A stretch of 64,000 nucleotides of DNA from Phytoactinopolyspora limicola (GTDB lineage: Bacteria > Actinomycetota > Actinomycetes > Jiangellales > Jiangellaceae), in NCBI RefSeq assembly GCF_011320225.1, contig NZ_JAAOEN010000020.1, forward strand, positions 38,460 to 102,459, in the 5' to 3' direction. A program made the position numbers and the translations under genes. Below are positions 1 to 10,733 of the stretch, in pieces (the first letter of the stretch is position 1; the number at the start of each line of letters is the position of its first letter). The notes under the pieces were generated by a model. That model was not told the DNA's origin, searched no databases, and saw only the letters and a program-made list of their open reading frames with translations.

Positions 1-2
1 AT

Positions 3-320
3 GAGGACACCTTGTCCGCGGTGAACGAACGCGACTTCGGTTATTTGGGGGTCTTCATGCTCGGCGCCGCGCTCGGGCTGGCGTCGTTCGTCAAACTCCT
101 ACAGTGGCTGTTGGAGAATCACCGGCGGCTCACCCTCGTGGTGCTCACCGGGGTGATGGCCGGGTGTTTGCGGGCGTTGTGGCCATGGCAGGACGAGGAC
201 CGAACCCTCCTCGCCCCGGGAGACCACCTCGGCGCAGCCGTTGGCCTCGCCGCGCTGGGATTCGCGGTTGTCGCCGCGTTCGTCGTCGTCGAGCGCCGTT
301 GGGCGCGTCGCGCCGGCTGA
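3..320 (+). CDS. DUF368 membrane protein, C-terminal part (cut by window start)
   Basis: The reading frame is open from the first bases of the window and ends at TGA, giving 105 residues of a C-terminus. It has two to three hydrophobic segments and the stretch LASFVKLLQWLLENHRR followed by GVMAGCLRALWPWQ, which is typical of the DUF368 family. Some DUF368 members are proposed to recycle undecaprenyl phosphate across the membrane. The true start lies outside the window. The frame runs up to the converging S18 gene, 35 bases away. Family assignment rests on recognised sequence pattern only. Confidence 0.75.
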   Translation, partial: EDTLSAVNERDFGYLGVFMLGAALGLASFVKLLQWLLENHRRLTLVVLTGVMAGCLRALWPWQDEDRTLLAPGDHLGAAVGLAALGFAVVAAFVVVERRWARRAG

Positions 321-355
321 AGCTGGACTGCGGCCGGCGCGCTCAGGTCGCGGGG

Positions 356-616
356 TCAGCGGGGGCCGCGTCCACCCTCGGTATAGGGCAGCAGCGCCAT
401 CTCACGAGCGTTCTTGATCGCCCGCGCCACCTCACGTTGTTGCTGCGGGGTGAGACCTGTGACTCGCCGGGAGCGGATCTTGCCGCGGTCGGAGATGAAG
501 GTGCGCAGGAGGTTGACGTCCTTGTAGTCGACATACGTGATGCCGGCCGCGTCGAGCGGATTCTTCCGCTTACGAGCGGACCGCTTGTCGGGTTTGATCT
601 GCTTGCGGTTGGCCAT
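356..616 (-). CDS. rpsR: 30S ribosomal protein bS18, zinc-independent (C-minus) paralogue
   Basis: This 86-residue protein has the S18 core ([22 protein letters not shown], then TGLTPQQQR and [13 protein letters not shown], given here as separate motifs). It contains no cysteine, so it lacks the zinc-binding Cys motif of the main S18. Such C-minus copies are made under zinc starvation in actinobacteria and are usually under Zur. The start is the ATG preceded by GAGGAAC; an in-frame extension upstream is unlikely. It stands alone rather than in an rpsF-ssb-rpsR-rplI operon, which also fits the spare-paralogue role. A TTGAGA/TAGAAT promoter overlapped by a palindrome lies about 60 bases upstream. 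Confidence 0.93.
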   Translation of the reverse strand: MANRKQIKPDKRSARKRKNPLDAAGITYVDYKDVNLLRTFISDRGKIRSRRVTGLTPQQQREVARAIKNAREMALLPYTEGGRGPR

Positions 617-671
617 GTTGTGAGTTCCTCGTGGAGGTCGGGTACGGGTGCTTCGGCACAGACAGAGTCGA

Positions 672-700
672 ATTCTAGGCTGAATGAGAACAGCTCTCAA
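672..700 (-). promoter_or_regulatory. Promoter of the zinc-free S18 gene
   Basis: On the minus strand a TTGAGA hexamer (695-700) and a TAGAAT hexamer (672-677) are separated by exactly 17 bases. This is a near-consensus housekeeping promoter pointing at rpsR, with an untranslated leader of roughly 50 bases. Confidence 0.6.
685..699. promoter_or_regulatory. Palindromic operator candidate, possibly Zur
   Basis: TGAGA-N5-TCTCA is a 15-bp inverted repeat that covers the -35 box of the S18 promoter. A repressor bound here would block transcription. Actinobacterial Zur sites are AT-richer palindromes of similar size beginning with TGA and ending with TCA. Assignment to Zur is inference from the gene regulated. 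Confidence 0.4.
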
Positions 701-829
701 CTGGCGGGTGTGGAGCTGCTCAATGGTGACGTATGCGGGTGCCTGCGGCTCGCCTCACGAGTATCCCACCGATGCCGGCCGGTTGCCAGGTGTAGCTGGA
801 GTGCGGTGATGCAAGGTGAAGTGACCCCT

Positions 830-899
830 CCCGTCCCCATGATCATGAACACTTTTCCGGGTTATCACCCGGAAAAGTGTTCATGATCATGGGGACGGG
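830..899. repeat. 33-bp perfect inverted repeat (long hairpin)
   Basis: Bases 830-862 are perfectly complementary to 867-899 with a four-base loop (TATC). The arms contain CATGATCATGAACACTTTTC. The hairpin lies in the 400-base gap between rpsR and the glycerophosphodiesterase, with no T tract on either side. It is too long and perfect for an ordinary terminator and may be a repetitive extragenic element. Confidence 0.85.
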
Positions 900-996
900 G
901 GCATGGGGGTCGATGAAGGTGGACCTGGATCGTGTCGCTTCCATCTGGGCCTTCAGGTCGTCCGGTGCGCCGGCGGCGGCGACGGTACCCTCGGAG

Positions 997-1084
997 GGTG
1001 ATCGTTGCTGGCTGCGCGCGCTCTAGCCAGCCGATATGGGGTGGATTACCGGTTTGTGGCGACGCAAAAGCGGCAACGATCACC
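997..1084. repeat. Dispersed GTGATCGTTGC inverted-repeat element, copy A
   Basis: The element is bounded by GGTGATCGTTGC (997-1008) and its exact complement GCAACGATCACC (1073-1084). Its right half (GTGGCGACGCAAAAGCGGC before the arm) resembles the right halves of elements near 51.1 kb and 59.8 kb. It lies just downstream of the glycerophosphodiesterase stop. It has no coding potential. Confidence 0.6.
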
Positions 1085-1105
1085 GGGCACACGTCAGGTC
1101 GAGAG

Positions 1106-1861
1106 CTACGTCCGGCCGTTGGTCGTCAGCGACGCCAGGAGAGACACGTTCTTGCTCGTGATACCTGTGACGCCGAGCCGGAGAGCGTCGTCCAGATCTC
1201 CTTGGGTGTCGACTGGCCACGTGATGACGTGACGGACGCGGCGGCGCAGCTCGGCGACGATGGCCGGCGAAAGCAGAGTGCGGTGAACCGAGCATCCGAA
1301 GATGGACTGTTGGTTCGGCCAGGCGTCCGGCCCCTTGCGGATGAGTCCCCGTAACCGCTCCACCATTGGCCAGCTACCGGCGGACAGAATCGGTCGGATA
1401 TCCGGGAGGTCGGCGAACGATTTGAACATCCACCAGTGCGGAGTGGAGATGGCCACCGGAACCCCTGCGGCGTGTTCCTGCAGCACGCGGGCTACCGCTG
1501 GGCCGAGGCCCAGGCGTACGCCCTTGAGATCCAGCATGAGGCGGTGCCGGTCGGGGCCCAGCTGGTCGAGGACCTCGGCCAGGGTGGGCACCGGGGTGTC
1601 ATGCCGGTTCATCACCTCACCGGGCTCCCAGAGGAGCTGCCGCCCCAACGTCTTGGCGTGCCGCACCTCCGGTACCCCTTTGAAGTAGCGGACGTCGGCT
1701 TCGACGAGGTCCACGCCGGCTTCGAGCGCCGTACGCAGGGCGTCCGTAACGTTGCCGGCACGGTGGGCTACGGTGAGCAACGGACGATCACCGCGGCCAC
1801 CGTGCGAATCACCGTTTGTGGTCATGGGGGCCTCAGGGTCGGTTCGATTGCTGTTCTCCAC
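1106..1861 (-). CDS. Glycerophosphodiester phosphodiesterase family protein
   Basis: This 251-residue protein carries the GDPD signature: HRAG at residues 33-36, the metal-binding E54-x-D56 in LVEADVR, then H68, and the later LMLDLKG strand. The family hydrolyses glycerophosphodiesters to glycerol 3-phosphate and an alcohol. There is no signal peptide, so it should be cytoplasmic. The usual HRG is HRAG here, and the HD of the acid-base loop reads HA, so activity on standard substrates is not certain. A second ATG 12 codons in is an alternative start. Confidence 0.85.
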   Translation of the reverse strand: MENSNRTDPEAPMTTNGDSHGGRGDRPLLTVAHRAGNVTDALRTALEAGVDLVEADVRYFKGVPEVRHAKTLGRQLLWEPGEVMNRHDTPVPTLAEVLDQLGPDRHRLMLDLKGVRLGLGPAVARVLQEHAAGVPVAISTPHWWMFKSFADLPDIRPILSAGSWPMVERLRGLIRKGPDAWPNQQSIFGCSVHRTLLSPAIVAELRRRVRHVITWPVDTQGDLDDALRLGVTGITSKNVSLLASLTTNGRT

Positions 1862-1911
1862 CCATTATGAACCTCGTCACCCGTTGCTCAACTTCTCTGT
1901 GCGAGGAATCG

Positions 1912-2619
1912 TCAAGAATCCGTGTCGAGGGTGGCCGTGGACCAGACCGTGCCATCGTCGGCTACCAACTCGACGGAGACGGCAGGGGCGGCAGGGGCCG
2001 GCATGACCCACATCGCGCCATCGTCGGGCACCGGCCATTCGCCCAGCGTCACCGCACTTCCGTCGGCAAGCCGCAGCCGGCACTCGTAAGACGTCCCTTC
2101 GATCCCGCCCCCCGCCGCCACCACCACGACACGTTGGTCGCCGACGTAGCTCACGGCGGCCATCCCGACAACCTCGTCGTCCGCGGTTGTCAGTGCCGCC
2201 CCGGGCATCGACGCCGTGGGCTGATCCGGACCATGGCCGTTCCAGGGTTGATTCCAGGCCGCGACGCTGCCGGCACCGATCAGGACGCCGAGGATTACCG
2301 CCGCAACCAGGATCCCGGTCCGTCGGACCCGCCCGTCCGCGCCGTCGTGAGCACCGCGGCGCCGCGCGGGCGCTGCCGACGCCTCGGGGTCCGGAGTGAT
2401 TCCCAGCGCGGTGAGGACGGTCTGATCGAATCCTGGTCGCGGCTGAAGCACCGGCGCGGCGGGCAGGCTCTGATCTATGGTCCTGGCCGCGACGTCGTAG
2501 GTGTCCCGGCAGGAGGCGCAGCCGGTCAGGTGCTCGACGAGCGCATCATGATCCGGTTCCGCGGAGTCTCCGAGGGCGAGATCGATGAGCATGTCCTCGG
2601 TGGGATGCTGCTCAGTCAT
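1912..2619 (-). CDS. Anti-sigma factor (zinc-finger, RskA-like)
   Basis: The protein has 235 residues. The N-terminus carries the ZAS motif H30-x3-C34-x2-C37, a single membrane segment spans about 102-121, and a predicted extracytoplasmic domain follows. This is the layout of RskA-type anti-sigma factors that hold an ECF sigma factor at the membrane. Its start overlaps the sigma gene upstream by 8 bases and it has a strong GGAGG, so the two are translated together. Confidence 0.9.
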   Translation of the reverse strand: MTEQHPTEDMLIDLALGDSAEPDHDALVEHLTGCASCRDTYDVAARTIDQSLPAAPVLQPRPGFDQTVLTALGITPDPEASAAPARRRGAHDGADGRVRRTGILVAAVILGVLIGAGSVAAWNQPWNGHGPDQPTASMPGAALTTADDEVVGMAAVSYVGDQRVVVVAAGGGIEGTSYECRLRLADGSAVTLGEWPVPDDGAMWVMPAPAAPAVSVELVADDGTVWSTATLDTDS

Positions 2620-3187
2620 GGTGTTCCTCCGAGCTCATCAGGCCCCTCAGACGCTGTAAGCCGGCCCGAATGCGGGTTTTCGCGGTGCCCAGTGGGATGT
2701 TCTCGTACTCGCTGACCTGGGCAGCTGTGCAGCCCCCGAGGACCGCCAGAACGACGGCCCGGGCCTGGTCGGGGGAGAGTGCCCGGAGCCGCTCGATGGC
2801 CCGCTCGGCCTCGACGCGGTGCAAGGTGGACATCGCTGGGTCTGGGGCGCGTAGGGAGTCGTGGATGAGCCGCTCCAGGGCTTCGTCGTCGGTGGGTGTG
2901 TTCCGCCGCACGCGGACGGCGTCGATCGCGGCGTTCCGGGTGATAGTGAGCAGCCAGGTGAGGGCGGATGCCCGCCGGGGATCGTAGGTCCGCGCGGCCC
3001 GCCAGGCCCGGAGGAAGACCTCTTGGCTGACATCTTCGGCCAGGTTCGGATCTCTGGTGATGGAGACGGCCAAGCCGAACACCGCACCCTGGAATCGGCG
3101 TACGAACGCCGCCGCCGCGGGATGGTCGCCGAGAGCGAGGCCTTCCACCAGCGCGGCATCGGAGGCGCGATCGGCGTGGGTGAACAT
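2612..3187 (-). CDS. ECF RNA polymerase sigma factor
   Basis: This 191-residue protein has sigma region 2 (FVRRFQGAVFGLA, then LAEDVSQEVFLRAWR) and region 4 (LSPDQARAVVLAVLGGCTAA and GTAKTRIRAGLQRL). Pairing with a RskA-like anti-sigma suggests a SigK-like group. I chose the ATG at 3187 because upstream in-frame sequence looks non-coding and sits beyond the usual family N-terminus. No good Shine-Dalgarno is visible there. Confidence 0.92.
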   Translation of the reverse strand: MFTHADRASDAALVEGLALGDHPAAAAFVRRFQGAVFGLAVSITRDPNLAEDVSQEVFLRAWRAARTYDPRRASALTWLLTITRNAAIDAVRVRRNTPTDDEALERLIHDSLRAPDPAMSTLHRVEAERAIERLRALSPDQARAVVLAVLGGCTAAQVSEYENIPLGTAKTRIRAGLQRLRGLMSSEEHHD

Positions 3188-3599
3188 TCGCACATTCGAG
3201 GATACGTCCGGCGAGCGCCGAGAGATTGCCCACACCAGCGATGATCGAACCGCAATTCCCATCCATCGACGGTGTGTGCTGAGCCCGATCCTGATGCCGT
3301 TCGAGAGGCGCACTGGGGCCGCGAGTGGAATACCCGTGGAAGTGCGACCAGCGCCGTGGCTATTGATCATGTTCTTGTTGTTTACCGGCTTCTGCATTGG
3401 GCTGGTGTGGAAGCTTCATTTCGGGAGGGCGTTCTCCGGAAGCTTTTTACGCGCGCAGAAGGCAAGTGGGAAGACTTTGCCGATTTGCCCGATTGAACTC
3501 GTTCACATAACGGATCAATATCGTTTGTGAAACGAATGCTGGATGGGCGGAATGTGCCAAGGAATCGGGCCCAAATGATACCGCGACACGAGGTGAGCA
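3188..3599. other. Intergenic stretch, mostly featureless
   Basis: No gene is supported here. The only local structure is a pair of AAGCTT sites flanking a GC-rich centre and followed by five T near 3412-3455. It could fold into a weak hairpin but has no plus-strand gene to terminate. The sequence is somewhat AT-richer than its surroundings. Confidence 0.4.
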
Positions 3600-3636
3600 G
3601 AACGCCCCCTGTCGCGAGATGCGAGAGGGGGCGTTC
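3600..3636. terminator. Hairpin downstream of cspA
   Basis: GAACGCCCCCT (3600-3610) pairs perfectly with AGGGGGCGTTC (3626-3636). It lies 86 bases past the cspA stop codon. There is no clear T tract, as is common in actinobacterial terminators. Confidence 0.6.
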
Positions 3637-3721
3637 CTCGTGTGGACTTACAGTGGCGAACGGCGGGTTGGCAGTCTACCGACGGCGACGTGCACCCAGC
3701 GCGGCCACCGAGAACGTCGGA

Positions 3722-3925
3722 TCAGATCGGGCGTACCTGATCTGCCTGCGGGCCCTTCGGGCCTTGCGTGATCTCGAATTCCACGCGCTGGTTCTCATCC
3801 AGAGTGCGGTAGCCCTCTGTCTGGATGGCCGAGTAATGCACGAAGACATCGGCTTCGCCGTTGTCCTGTGCGATGAAGCCGAAGCCCTTCTCGGCGTTGA
3901 ACCACTTGACGGTTCCCTGTGCCAT
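3722..3925 (-). CDS. cspA: Cold shock protein, CspA family
   Basis: The 67-residue protein is a single cold-shock domain with RNP1 KGFGFI (13-18) and RNP2 DVFVH (26-30). It binds single-stranded RNA/DNA as a chaperone. The ATG at 3925 has an AGGAGG ten bases upstream; longer in-frame extensions do not resemble the family. About 265 bases upstream are non-coding, so a long leader is possible, as is usual for csp genes. Confidence 0.96.
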   Translation of the reverse strand: MAQGTVKWFNAEKGFGFIAQDNGEADVFVHYSAIQTEGYRTLDENQRVEFEITQGPKGPQADQVRPI

Positions 3926-4190
3926 GTGCTGTGTCCTCCTAGGGGACGGTGTTCTTCTGGGTGCCGCGTGTTGCGACCCCCGGTTGCTGCTGCCGTCTCC
4001 CGCTACCGTGCTAGGCACAGAGAAGCGAAAAACGCCCGCTATAACAATCCACGGGCGGTCAAGGACGTGCGAGGAACTGTTACTGCAACCGCGGAAACAG
4101 TACCACCTTGAGCCCGCGACCCGCAGCATACGATGTTCGCTCTTTTTGTCAAAGGGCCCTTCCGCACAGTGAGCAATCCAGCGATATCTG

Positions 4191-4904
4191 TTAAGAAAGT
4201 TTCCAGTCTATCTCTTCCAATCCGAGGCCACTCAAGAGGTCGTTGGCGCGGCTAAAGGGACGCGATCCAAAGAATCCGTTATGAGCAGACATCGGGCTCG
4301 GATGAGCCGACTCGATGCACGGTGTATCTCCCAGCAAGGGCCGCAGGTTGCGGGCGTCGCGACCCCACAAGATCGCCACGAACGGGGTGTCTCGAGCCAC
4401 CAGCGCTCGAATGGCCTGTTCAGTCACTGTCTCCCACCCTTTGCCCCGGTGTGCGGCGGGCTTACGGGGGATAACGGTCAACGCCCGGTTGAGGAGAAGG
4501 ACCCCACGCTCGGCCCATGGCGAAAGATCACCGTTGCTGGGTGGGGGATATCCGAGATCGGCACAATACTCCCGAAATATATTGATCAAACTCGGTGGGA
4601 GTGGCCGAACGTGGGGCGCGACAGAGAAGCTGAGGCCCACCGCGTGTCCAGGTGTCGGATAGGGATCCTGGCCGACGATCAGCACTCGGACGTCGGCAAA
4701 CGGCTGGGTGAAGGCGCGCAGGACGTTGGGCCCTTCGGGCAGGTAGGACCGTCCGGCCGCGATCTCCGCGCGGAGGAACTCACCCATGGCCGCGACCTGA
4801 CTGGCGACGGGTTCGAGCGCCTGGGCCCAACCGGGCTCGACGAGTTCGGCTAGGGGGCGTGGCTCTGCCATGGGTGGCAACTCTAGTGGGACTCCAGCGC
4901 TCAC
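4191..4904 (-). CDS. ung: Uracil-DNA glycosylase, family 1
   Basis: This 237-residue enzyme removes uracil from DNA. It has the water-activating motif GQDPYP at 78-83 (catalytic Asp80) and the DNA-intercalation motif HPSP at 201-204. The length fits the family. A second ATG 11 codons downstream (MAEPR) is a possible true start. The gene appears monocistronic. Confidence 0.97.
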   Translation of the reverse strand: MSAGVPLELPPMAEPRPLAELVEPGWAQALEPVASQVAAMGEFLRAEIAAGRSYLPEGPNVLRAFTQPFADVRVLIVGQDPYPTPGHAVGLSFSVAPHVRPLPPSLINIFREYCADLGYPPPSNGDLSPWAERGVLLLNRALTVIPRKPAAHRGKGWETVTEQAIRALVARDTPFVAILWGRDARNLRPLLGDTPCIESAHPSPMSAHNGFFGSRPFSRANDLLSGLGLEEIDWKLS

Positions 4905-5334
4905 GTGAGCCCGCAGTGCCGCGTGCTGGCATGCCGCCGTTTCACCGGTTACGCCACCGAGGGGTCAGCGCGTCCCTACCGTGTTGCGACATCGTTATCG
5001 AAACGATGGTTCGCGGTGTCCGGATTACCCAGTCCGCACAGGCCGCCATAACCTCAGTTCGACCGGTGATGTCCATCACGCCAGCCGGTGGACGCTCGGC
5101 CGGCCCGAAGCGCAGTACGCCGAGGCCACCACGTGTTTCGACGCGGGTAGGGCAGCGTTCACACCGGGTACCTTGCGCTAGTGTTCATCTCGAAGCCTTA
5201 GAGTCCGAACTCGGAGGTTCGTTGGCGGCAGAGACGGCGACAGCGGATCTTTGGTAGACGACAATGGCATTCCAACCCGTCCGGCCATGCGAGGCACCGC
5301 CTCCAAGAGACCATCGCTCGTGAGGAAGATACTC
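4905..5334. other. Intergenic stretch upstream of the DUF47 gene
   Basis: I see no coding gene in this 430-base gap. A TAGAGT hexamer at 5199-5204 could be the -10 box of the downstream gene, but no well-spaced -35 box accompanies it. Confidence 0.35.
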
Positions 5335-5958
5335 GTGCGCCTACGGATGCGACACTCCCCAGGTGACCCCATCTTCTATGACCTGTTCACGGCCTCGGCC
5401 CAGAACCTCCGGGCTGGGGTGCGGGTGCTGTCGGAGGCGCTTGCCCCGGACGCGGATCGGGCCGCCTTGGTCGCCACCCTCAAAGACATCGAACACACCG
5501 GCGACGAACACACCCACGACATAGTCAAACGGGTCAACTCGGGGACCAAACCACCGTTCCACCGCGACGACATCTACCGCCTCGCCGGTAGCCTCGACGA
5601 CGTTCTGGACGACGTCGAGGCGGCCTTGGATTTTATGGTGTTGTACCGCGTCAAGGACCTCCCCACCGGGGTGGCGGCGATGGTGGACGTCCTCGACCGG
5701 GCCGCCGAGCTGACCGCTGAGGCGATGCCGCGGCTACGGACCGCGAGCCAGCTCACCAAGTACTGGATCGAGATCAACCGGCTGGAGAACGAAGCCGATC
5801 AAACCTATCGGCGGCTCCTCGCCCGGATATTCTCAGGTGAATACGATGCGTTGACCGTCCACAAGCTGAAGGACGTAATCGAGATTCTGGAGTCCGCGGT
5901 CGACGGTTTCGAGCGCGTCGCCAACATCGTCGAGCAGATCGCGCTCAAGGAATCCTGA
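5335..5958 (+). CDS. DUF47 (PhoU-like) phosphate transport accessory protein
   Basis: This all-helical protein of 207 residues has the DUF47 pattern FYDLFTASAQNL at the start and DIEHTGDEHTHDIVKRVN, with the metal-binding E/D-x-x-x-D repeats of PhoU folds. DUF47 proteins usually sit next to a Pit low-affinity phosphate permease and modulate it. Here no pit gene follows; the next genes are convergent. GTG at 5335 was chosen because GAGGAAG lies six bases before it and the N-terminus then matches the family. Confidence 0.85.
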   Translation: MRLRMRHSPGDPIFYDLFTASAQNLRAGVRVLSEALAPDADRAALVATLKDIEHTGDEHTHDIVKRVNSGTKPPFHRDDIYRLAGSLDDVLDDVEAALDFMVLYRVKDLPTGVAAMVDVLDRAAELTAEAMPRLRTASQLTKYWIEINRLENEADQTYRRLLARIFSGEYDALTVHKLKDVIEILESAVDGFERVANIVEQIALKES

Positions 5959-6003
5959 CCACACCCTGGACCCCACGGCCTGGGCGCGGCGCCGTTTCGC
6001 GCG

Positions 6004-7554
6004 TCAGCTGGCGAACCAGCGGCGCCAACGGGCCCGCCGGGCCACCGCCCATGCCTGTGCGAACTGTTCCCGGGCTGCCCGGGTGTAGCCGTCCTCCGTG
6101 GCAGCGAGTGTGCGCAACCCAGCGGCGACATCGCTGTCGGCGCACTGGTCGGCCAACCGCCGCACCAACTTCCCTGCCTGGACAGCGTCTTGATGTTCAC
6201 CCAACAGGTCGGTGAGCCGTTCCATTTGCGCAGCGAACTCGGCGGCGGGCGCGCCCAAAGCGGGTGCGACCGCCTCCGCGGCGTACCGGGCGCGTTTGGC
6301 CCGCAGCCGGACGTCATGCCACTCGTCGTCGGGGGAATGCGGGGTCAGGGCGTCGGCGGCACCGGACAGCCGCACCCAGGCCCTCCGCACCAGGATGGGG
6401 AGCACCTCTCGTCCCGCGGTGTCGGCGCGGGCGGTGAGCGGAGGTTGGCTGCCCGTCCGGGCGAGTTCCTCATGGAGGGCGAGGTAGCGGTGGGAGTCGA
6501 GGAGATCGAGGGCGTCCGCCCGGGCCTGCCCGGCGATGGTGTCGAGTTCCCGGGTGATCTCCGCACGGACCGGCTCGACGAGTGTCGGGTCGGTCAGTCG
6601 ACGGGCATGGGCTCGCAGCCGTGCCCGCAATACCTCGGCCTCGCGGAGGTCGTTCAGGCCGCGGGCGAACCAGGTCAGCTCGGAGCGCAGATGCCGGGTC
6701 CAGTCGGGATCGAGCAGCGGCCGGAAGGTGCGCAGGGCCGCTCGCAGCCGCCGGGCGCAGACCCGCATCCGGTGCACCGCCTCGTCGGTCGCCTCCGGGT
6801 GGCTACGGAACGCGATGTCCGCGCGCCGTAGGTTTCGGACGTGCAGCGCCGCATAAGCCGCCGCGGTGGCCCCCGCCGGTCCGTCCGGATCCGGCGCCGG
6901 GAGTGTTGGCACCTCCGGCTCCGCGGCTGCCGCTGGGCCGAGCGCCCGCACGACCTTGGCGACGAACTCACCCTGCACCGCCCCGGCCGTCGTCAACGCG
7001 TCGACGAGGCTGTGCACCAAGGGGCCGCCGGCGCGCTCCTCCAGCTCAAGTTCCCGGAACCGGGCGGTGACGGTGCCATCGGGTGCGACGACGCGCACGG
7101 TGTCGTCGACGAGCTCCGCGATCGGTGCGCCGGCCCCACCGTAGACACGCCGCATCGACCGGTCGGTGCGGAGGGTCGAGACGGGCCGCACCGGTGCGCC
7201 ACGCACGATGACGCGGACCACTCGCAGCAACTCGTCGGGCGGGGAATCGGCAGACACCACTAGCGGCAGCCGGACTTCGTCGCGGACTCCGGGGATCGTC
7301 GGATCGGCGGGAATCTTCAACTGCCAGCCTTCGTCGTCGCCGGTGCGTCGGCGTAGGGTGACACCCTCGCGGGCCAGCCGAAGGTCGGTGGTGTCGAAGT
7401 ACGTGGATTCGAGCCGCACCATGCCGGCATCCTCGACGGAGGCGACACCGGTGACGGCGTGCAGATCAGGAACCTGGAACAGGCCGTGGACACGGAACTT
7501 GTGCTCGACCTCGCGTTCTGTGCGAGGACGCAGCACCCGTTCCGGCTCCGTCAC
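6004..7554 (-). CDS. CYTH and CHAD domain-containing protein
   Basis: The N-terminal ~210 residues are a CYTH (triphosphate tunnel) domain with the signature E-x-E-x-K in REVEHKF. The C-terminal half is a CHAD domain, a helical bundle rich in conserved histidine and arginine (HRMRVCARRLRAALRTF and RLRAKRARYAAEAV) that binds polyphosphate. The gene follows ppk after a 40-base gap on the same strand, which fits a role in polyphosphate binding or turnover. The GTG at 7554 has GGGAGG seven bases upstream; an earlier ATG would overlap ppk. Confidence 0.93.
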   Translation of the reverse strand: MTEPERVLRPRTEREVEHKFRVHGLFQVPDLHAVTGVASVEDAGMVRLESTYFDTTDLRLAREGVTLRRRTGDDEGWQLKIPADPTIPGVRDEVRLPLVVSADSPPDELLRVVRVIVRGAPVRPVSTLRTDRSMRRVYGGAGAPIAELVDDTVRVVAPDGTVTARFRELELEERAGGPLVHSLVDALTTAGAVQGEFVAKVVRALGPAAAAEPEVPTLPAPDPDGPAGATAAAYAALHVRNLRRADIAFRSHPEATDEAVHRMRVCARRLRAALRTFRPLLDPDWTRHLRSELTWFARGLNDLREAEVLRARLRAHARRLTDPTLVEPVRAEITRELDTIAGQARADALDLLDSHRYLALHEELARTGSQPPLTARADTAGREVLPILVRRAWVRLSGAADALTPHSPDDEWHDVRLRAKRARYAAEAVAPALGAPAAEFAAQMERLTDLLGEHQDAVQAGKLVRRLADQCADSDVAAGLRTLAATEDGYTRAAREQFAQAWAVARRARWRRWFAS

Positions 7555-7594
7555 GTTGTGTCCTCCCACTGGGGGGCGTCGATTCCGCGCCGCA

Positions 7595-9685
<2,091 letters not shown>

Positions 9686-9766
9686 GGTGTCACGTCTGCG
9701 TTAACCGCAGGTAGCGCTCGTCGGTCCGATCCGCGACGACCGGCCCGGAAGGTGACCGACAGGTGT

Positions 9767-10687
9767 TCAACCCGTACGCCGGTACGCCACGTCGATAGCG
9801 TGGCGGCTGAAACCGAGGCGCTCGTACACGTGTAATGCGGCTGTGTTGTCTCCCTCGACGTACAGCATGATCTCCTCGACGCCGGGTTGCCGGGCCAGGT
9901 GGGTCAGTCCCACAGCGGTCAGATGCGAACCCAGGCCCGAGCCCTGCGCCGCTGGGGTCACGCCCAGGACGTACACCTCACCCAGCGGGGCGCTGTCCCC
10001 TTCCGCGAGATGCACCTTGGTCCAGTGGAACCCGAGCACCTGACCTTCGGCGTCGACAGCGAGGAAAAACCCCGCCGGGTCGAAGCTGGGATCGGACTGT
10101 GCGGCGCGGATGTCGGCGATGGTGCGGTGCCCCTGCTCCGGATGCCAGGAGAAGGCGGCGGCGTTGGCCGCCACCCACGCGGCTTCGTCCTGGCCCGGCA
10201 CGAACGAGCGGATGGTCACGCCGTCCGGCGGTGTGGTTTCAGGCACTGCCAGGAGGGCCGGACGGCGCAGTTGAAGCAGCTCCCGGGCGCGTTCCAGGCC
10301 GGCGCGGCGCGCCAGGTCGCGGGCGGCGGGATGATCTCCGTGTGACCAAATCCACAGCTCTCCACTCGCTGTACTTAGGAGCTGCGACAGCAACGCCCGG
10401 CCGTGCCCTTGTCCTCGATGGTGCGGGGCGACCAGCAACTCGGCGGCTAGGCGGGTGCCTTGTCTGCCGGCGAAGGCGGCCCCGGCGAGCGGAGCGTTCC
10501 CGCCCCGCGGTGTGGCCTGGTCGACCGGGCGCAGGGCCAGTGCGATCTCAGTGGTGCCCGCCGCGGCGTGGTCCCAGAGATCGTCGGAGAACGGTGCCCG
10601 CCCGTCGGCGCGGCTGGCCTCGTCGGCGAGCGCCTGAACCTGGACGAGGGTGTCGTGATCGAAAACTGTGGCGTGGTCGATGTGCAC
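9767..10687 (-). CDS. mshD: Mycothiol synthase
   Basis: The protein has 306 residues and two tandem GNAT acetyltransferase domains. The first carries HHRGQGHGRALL, the second VTPAAQGSGLGSHL and ends with TAALHVYERLGF. MshD acetylates Cys-GlcN-Ins with acetyl-CoA to complete mycothiol, the actinobacterial thiol. It lies 46 bases downstream of glnR on the same strand; this pair is conserved in mycobacteria and streptomycetes. Confidence 0.95.
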   Translation of the reverse strand: MHIDHATVFDHDTLVQVQALADEASRADGRAPFSDDLWDHAAAGTTEIALALRPVDQATPRGGNAPLAGAAFAGRQGTRLAAELLVAPHHRGQGHGRALLSQLLSTASGELWIWSHGDHPAARDLARRAGLERARELLQLRRPALLAVPETTPPDGVTIRSFVPGQDEAAWVAANAAAFSWHPEQGHRTIADIRAAQSDPSFDPAGFFLAVDAEGQVLGFHWTKVHLAEGDSAPLGEVYVLGVTPAAQGSGLGSHLTAVGLTHLARQPGVEEIMLYVEGDNTAALHVYERLGFSRHAIDVAYRRTG

Positions 10688-10733
10688 GCGTGCATCATCT
10701 CCGATGTGGACCGCACTCCGGCACCGGCACGGT

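Noticed and set aside
5157..5189. PHO-box direct repeats before the DUF47 gene
   Set aside because: GTTCA motifs occur 26 bases apart, which does not fit the 11-base period of PhoP sites.
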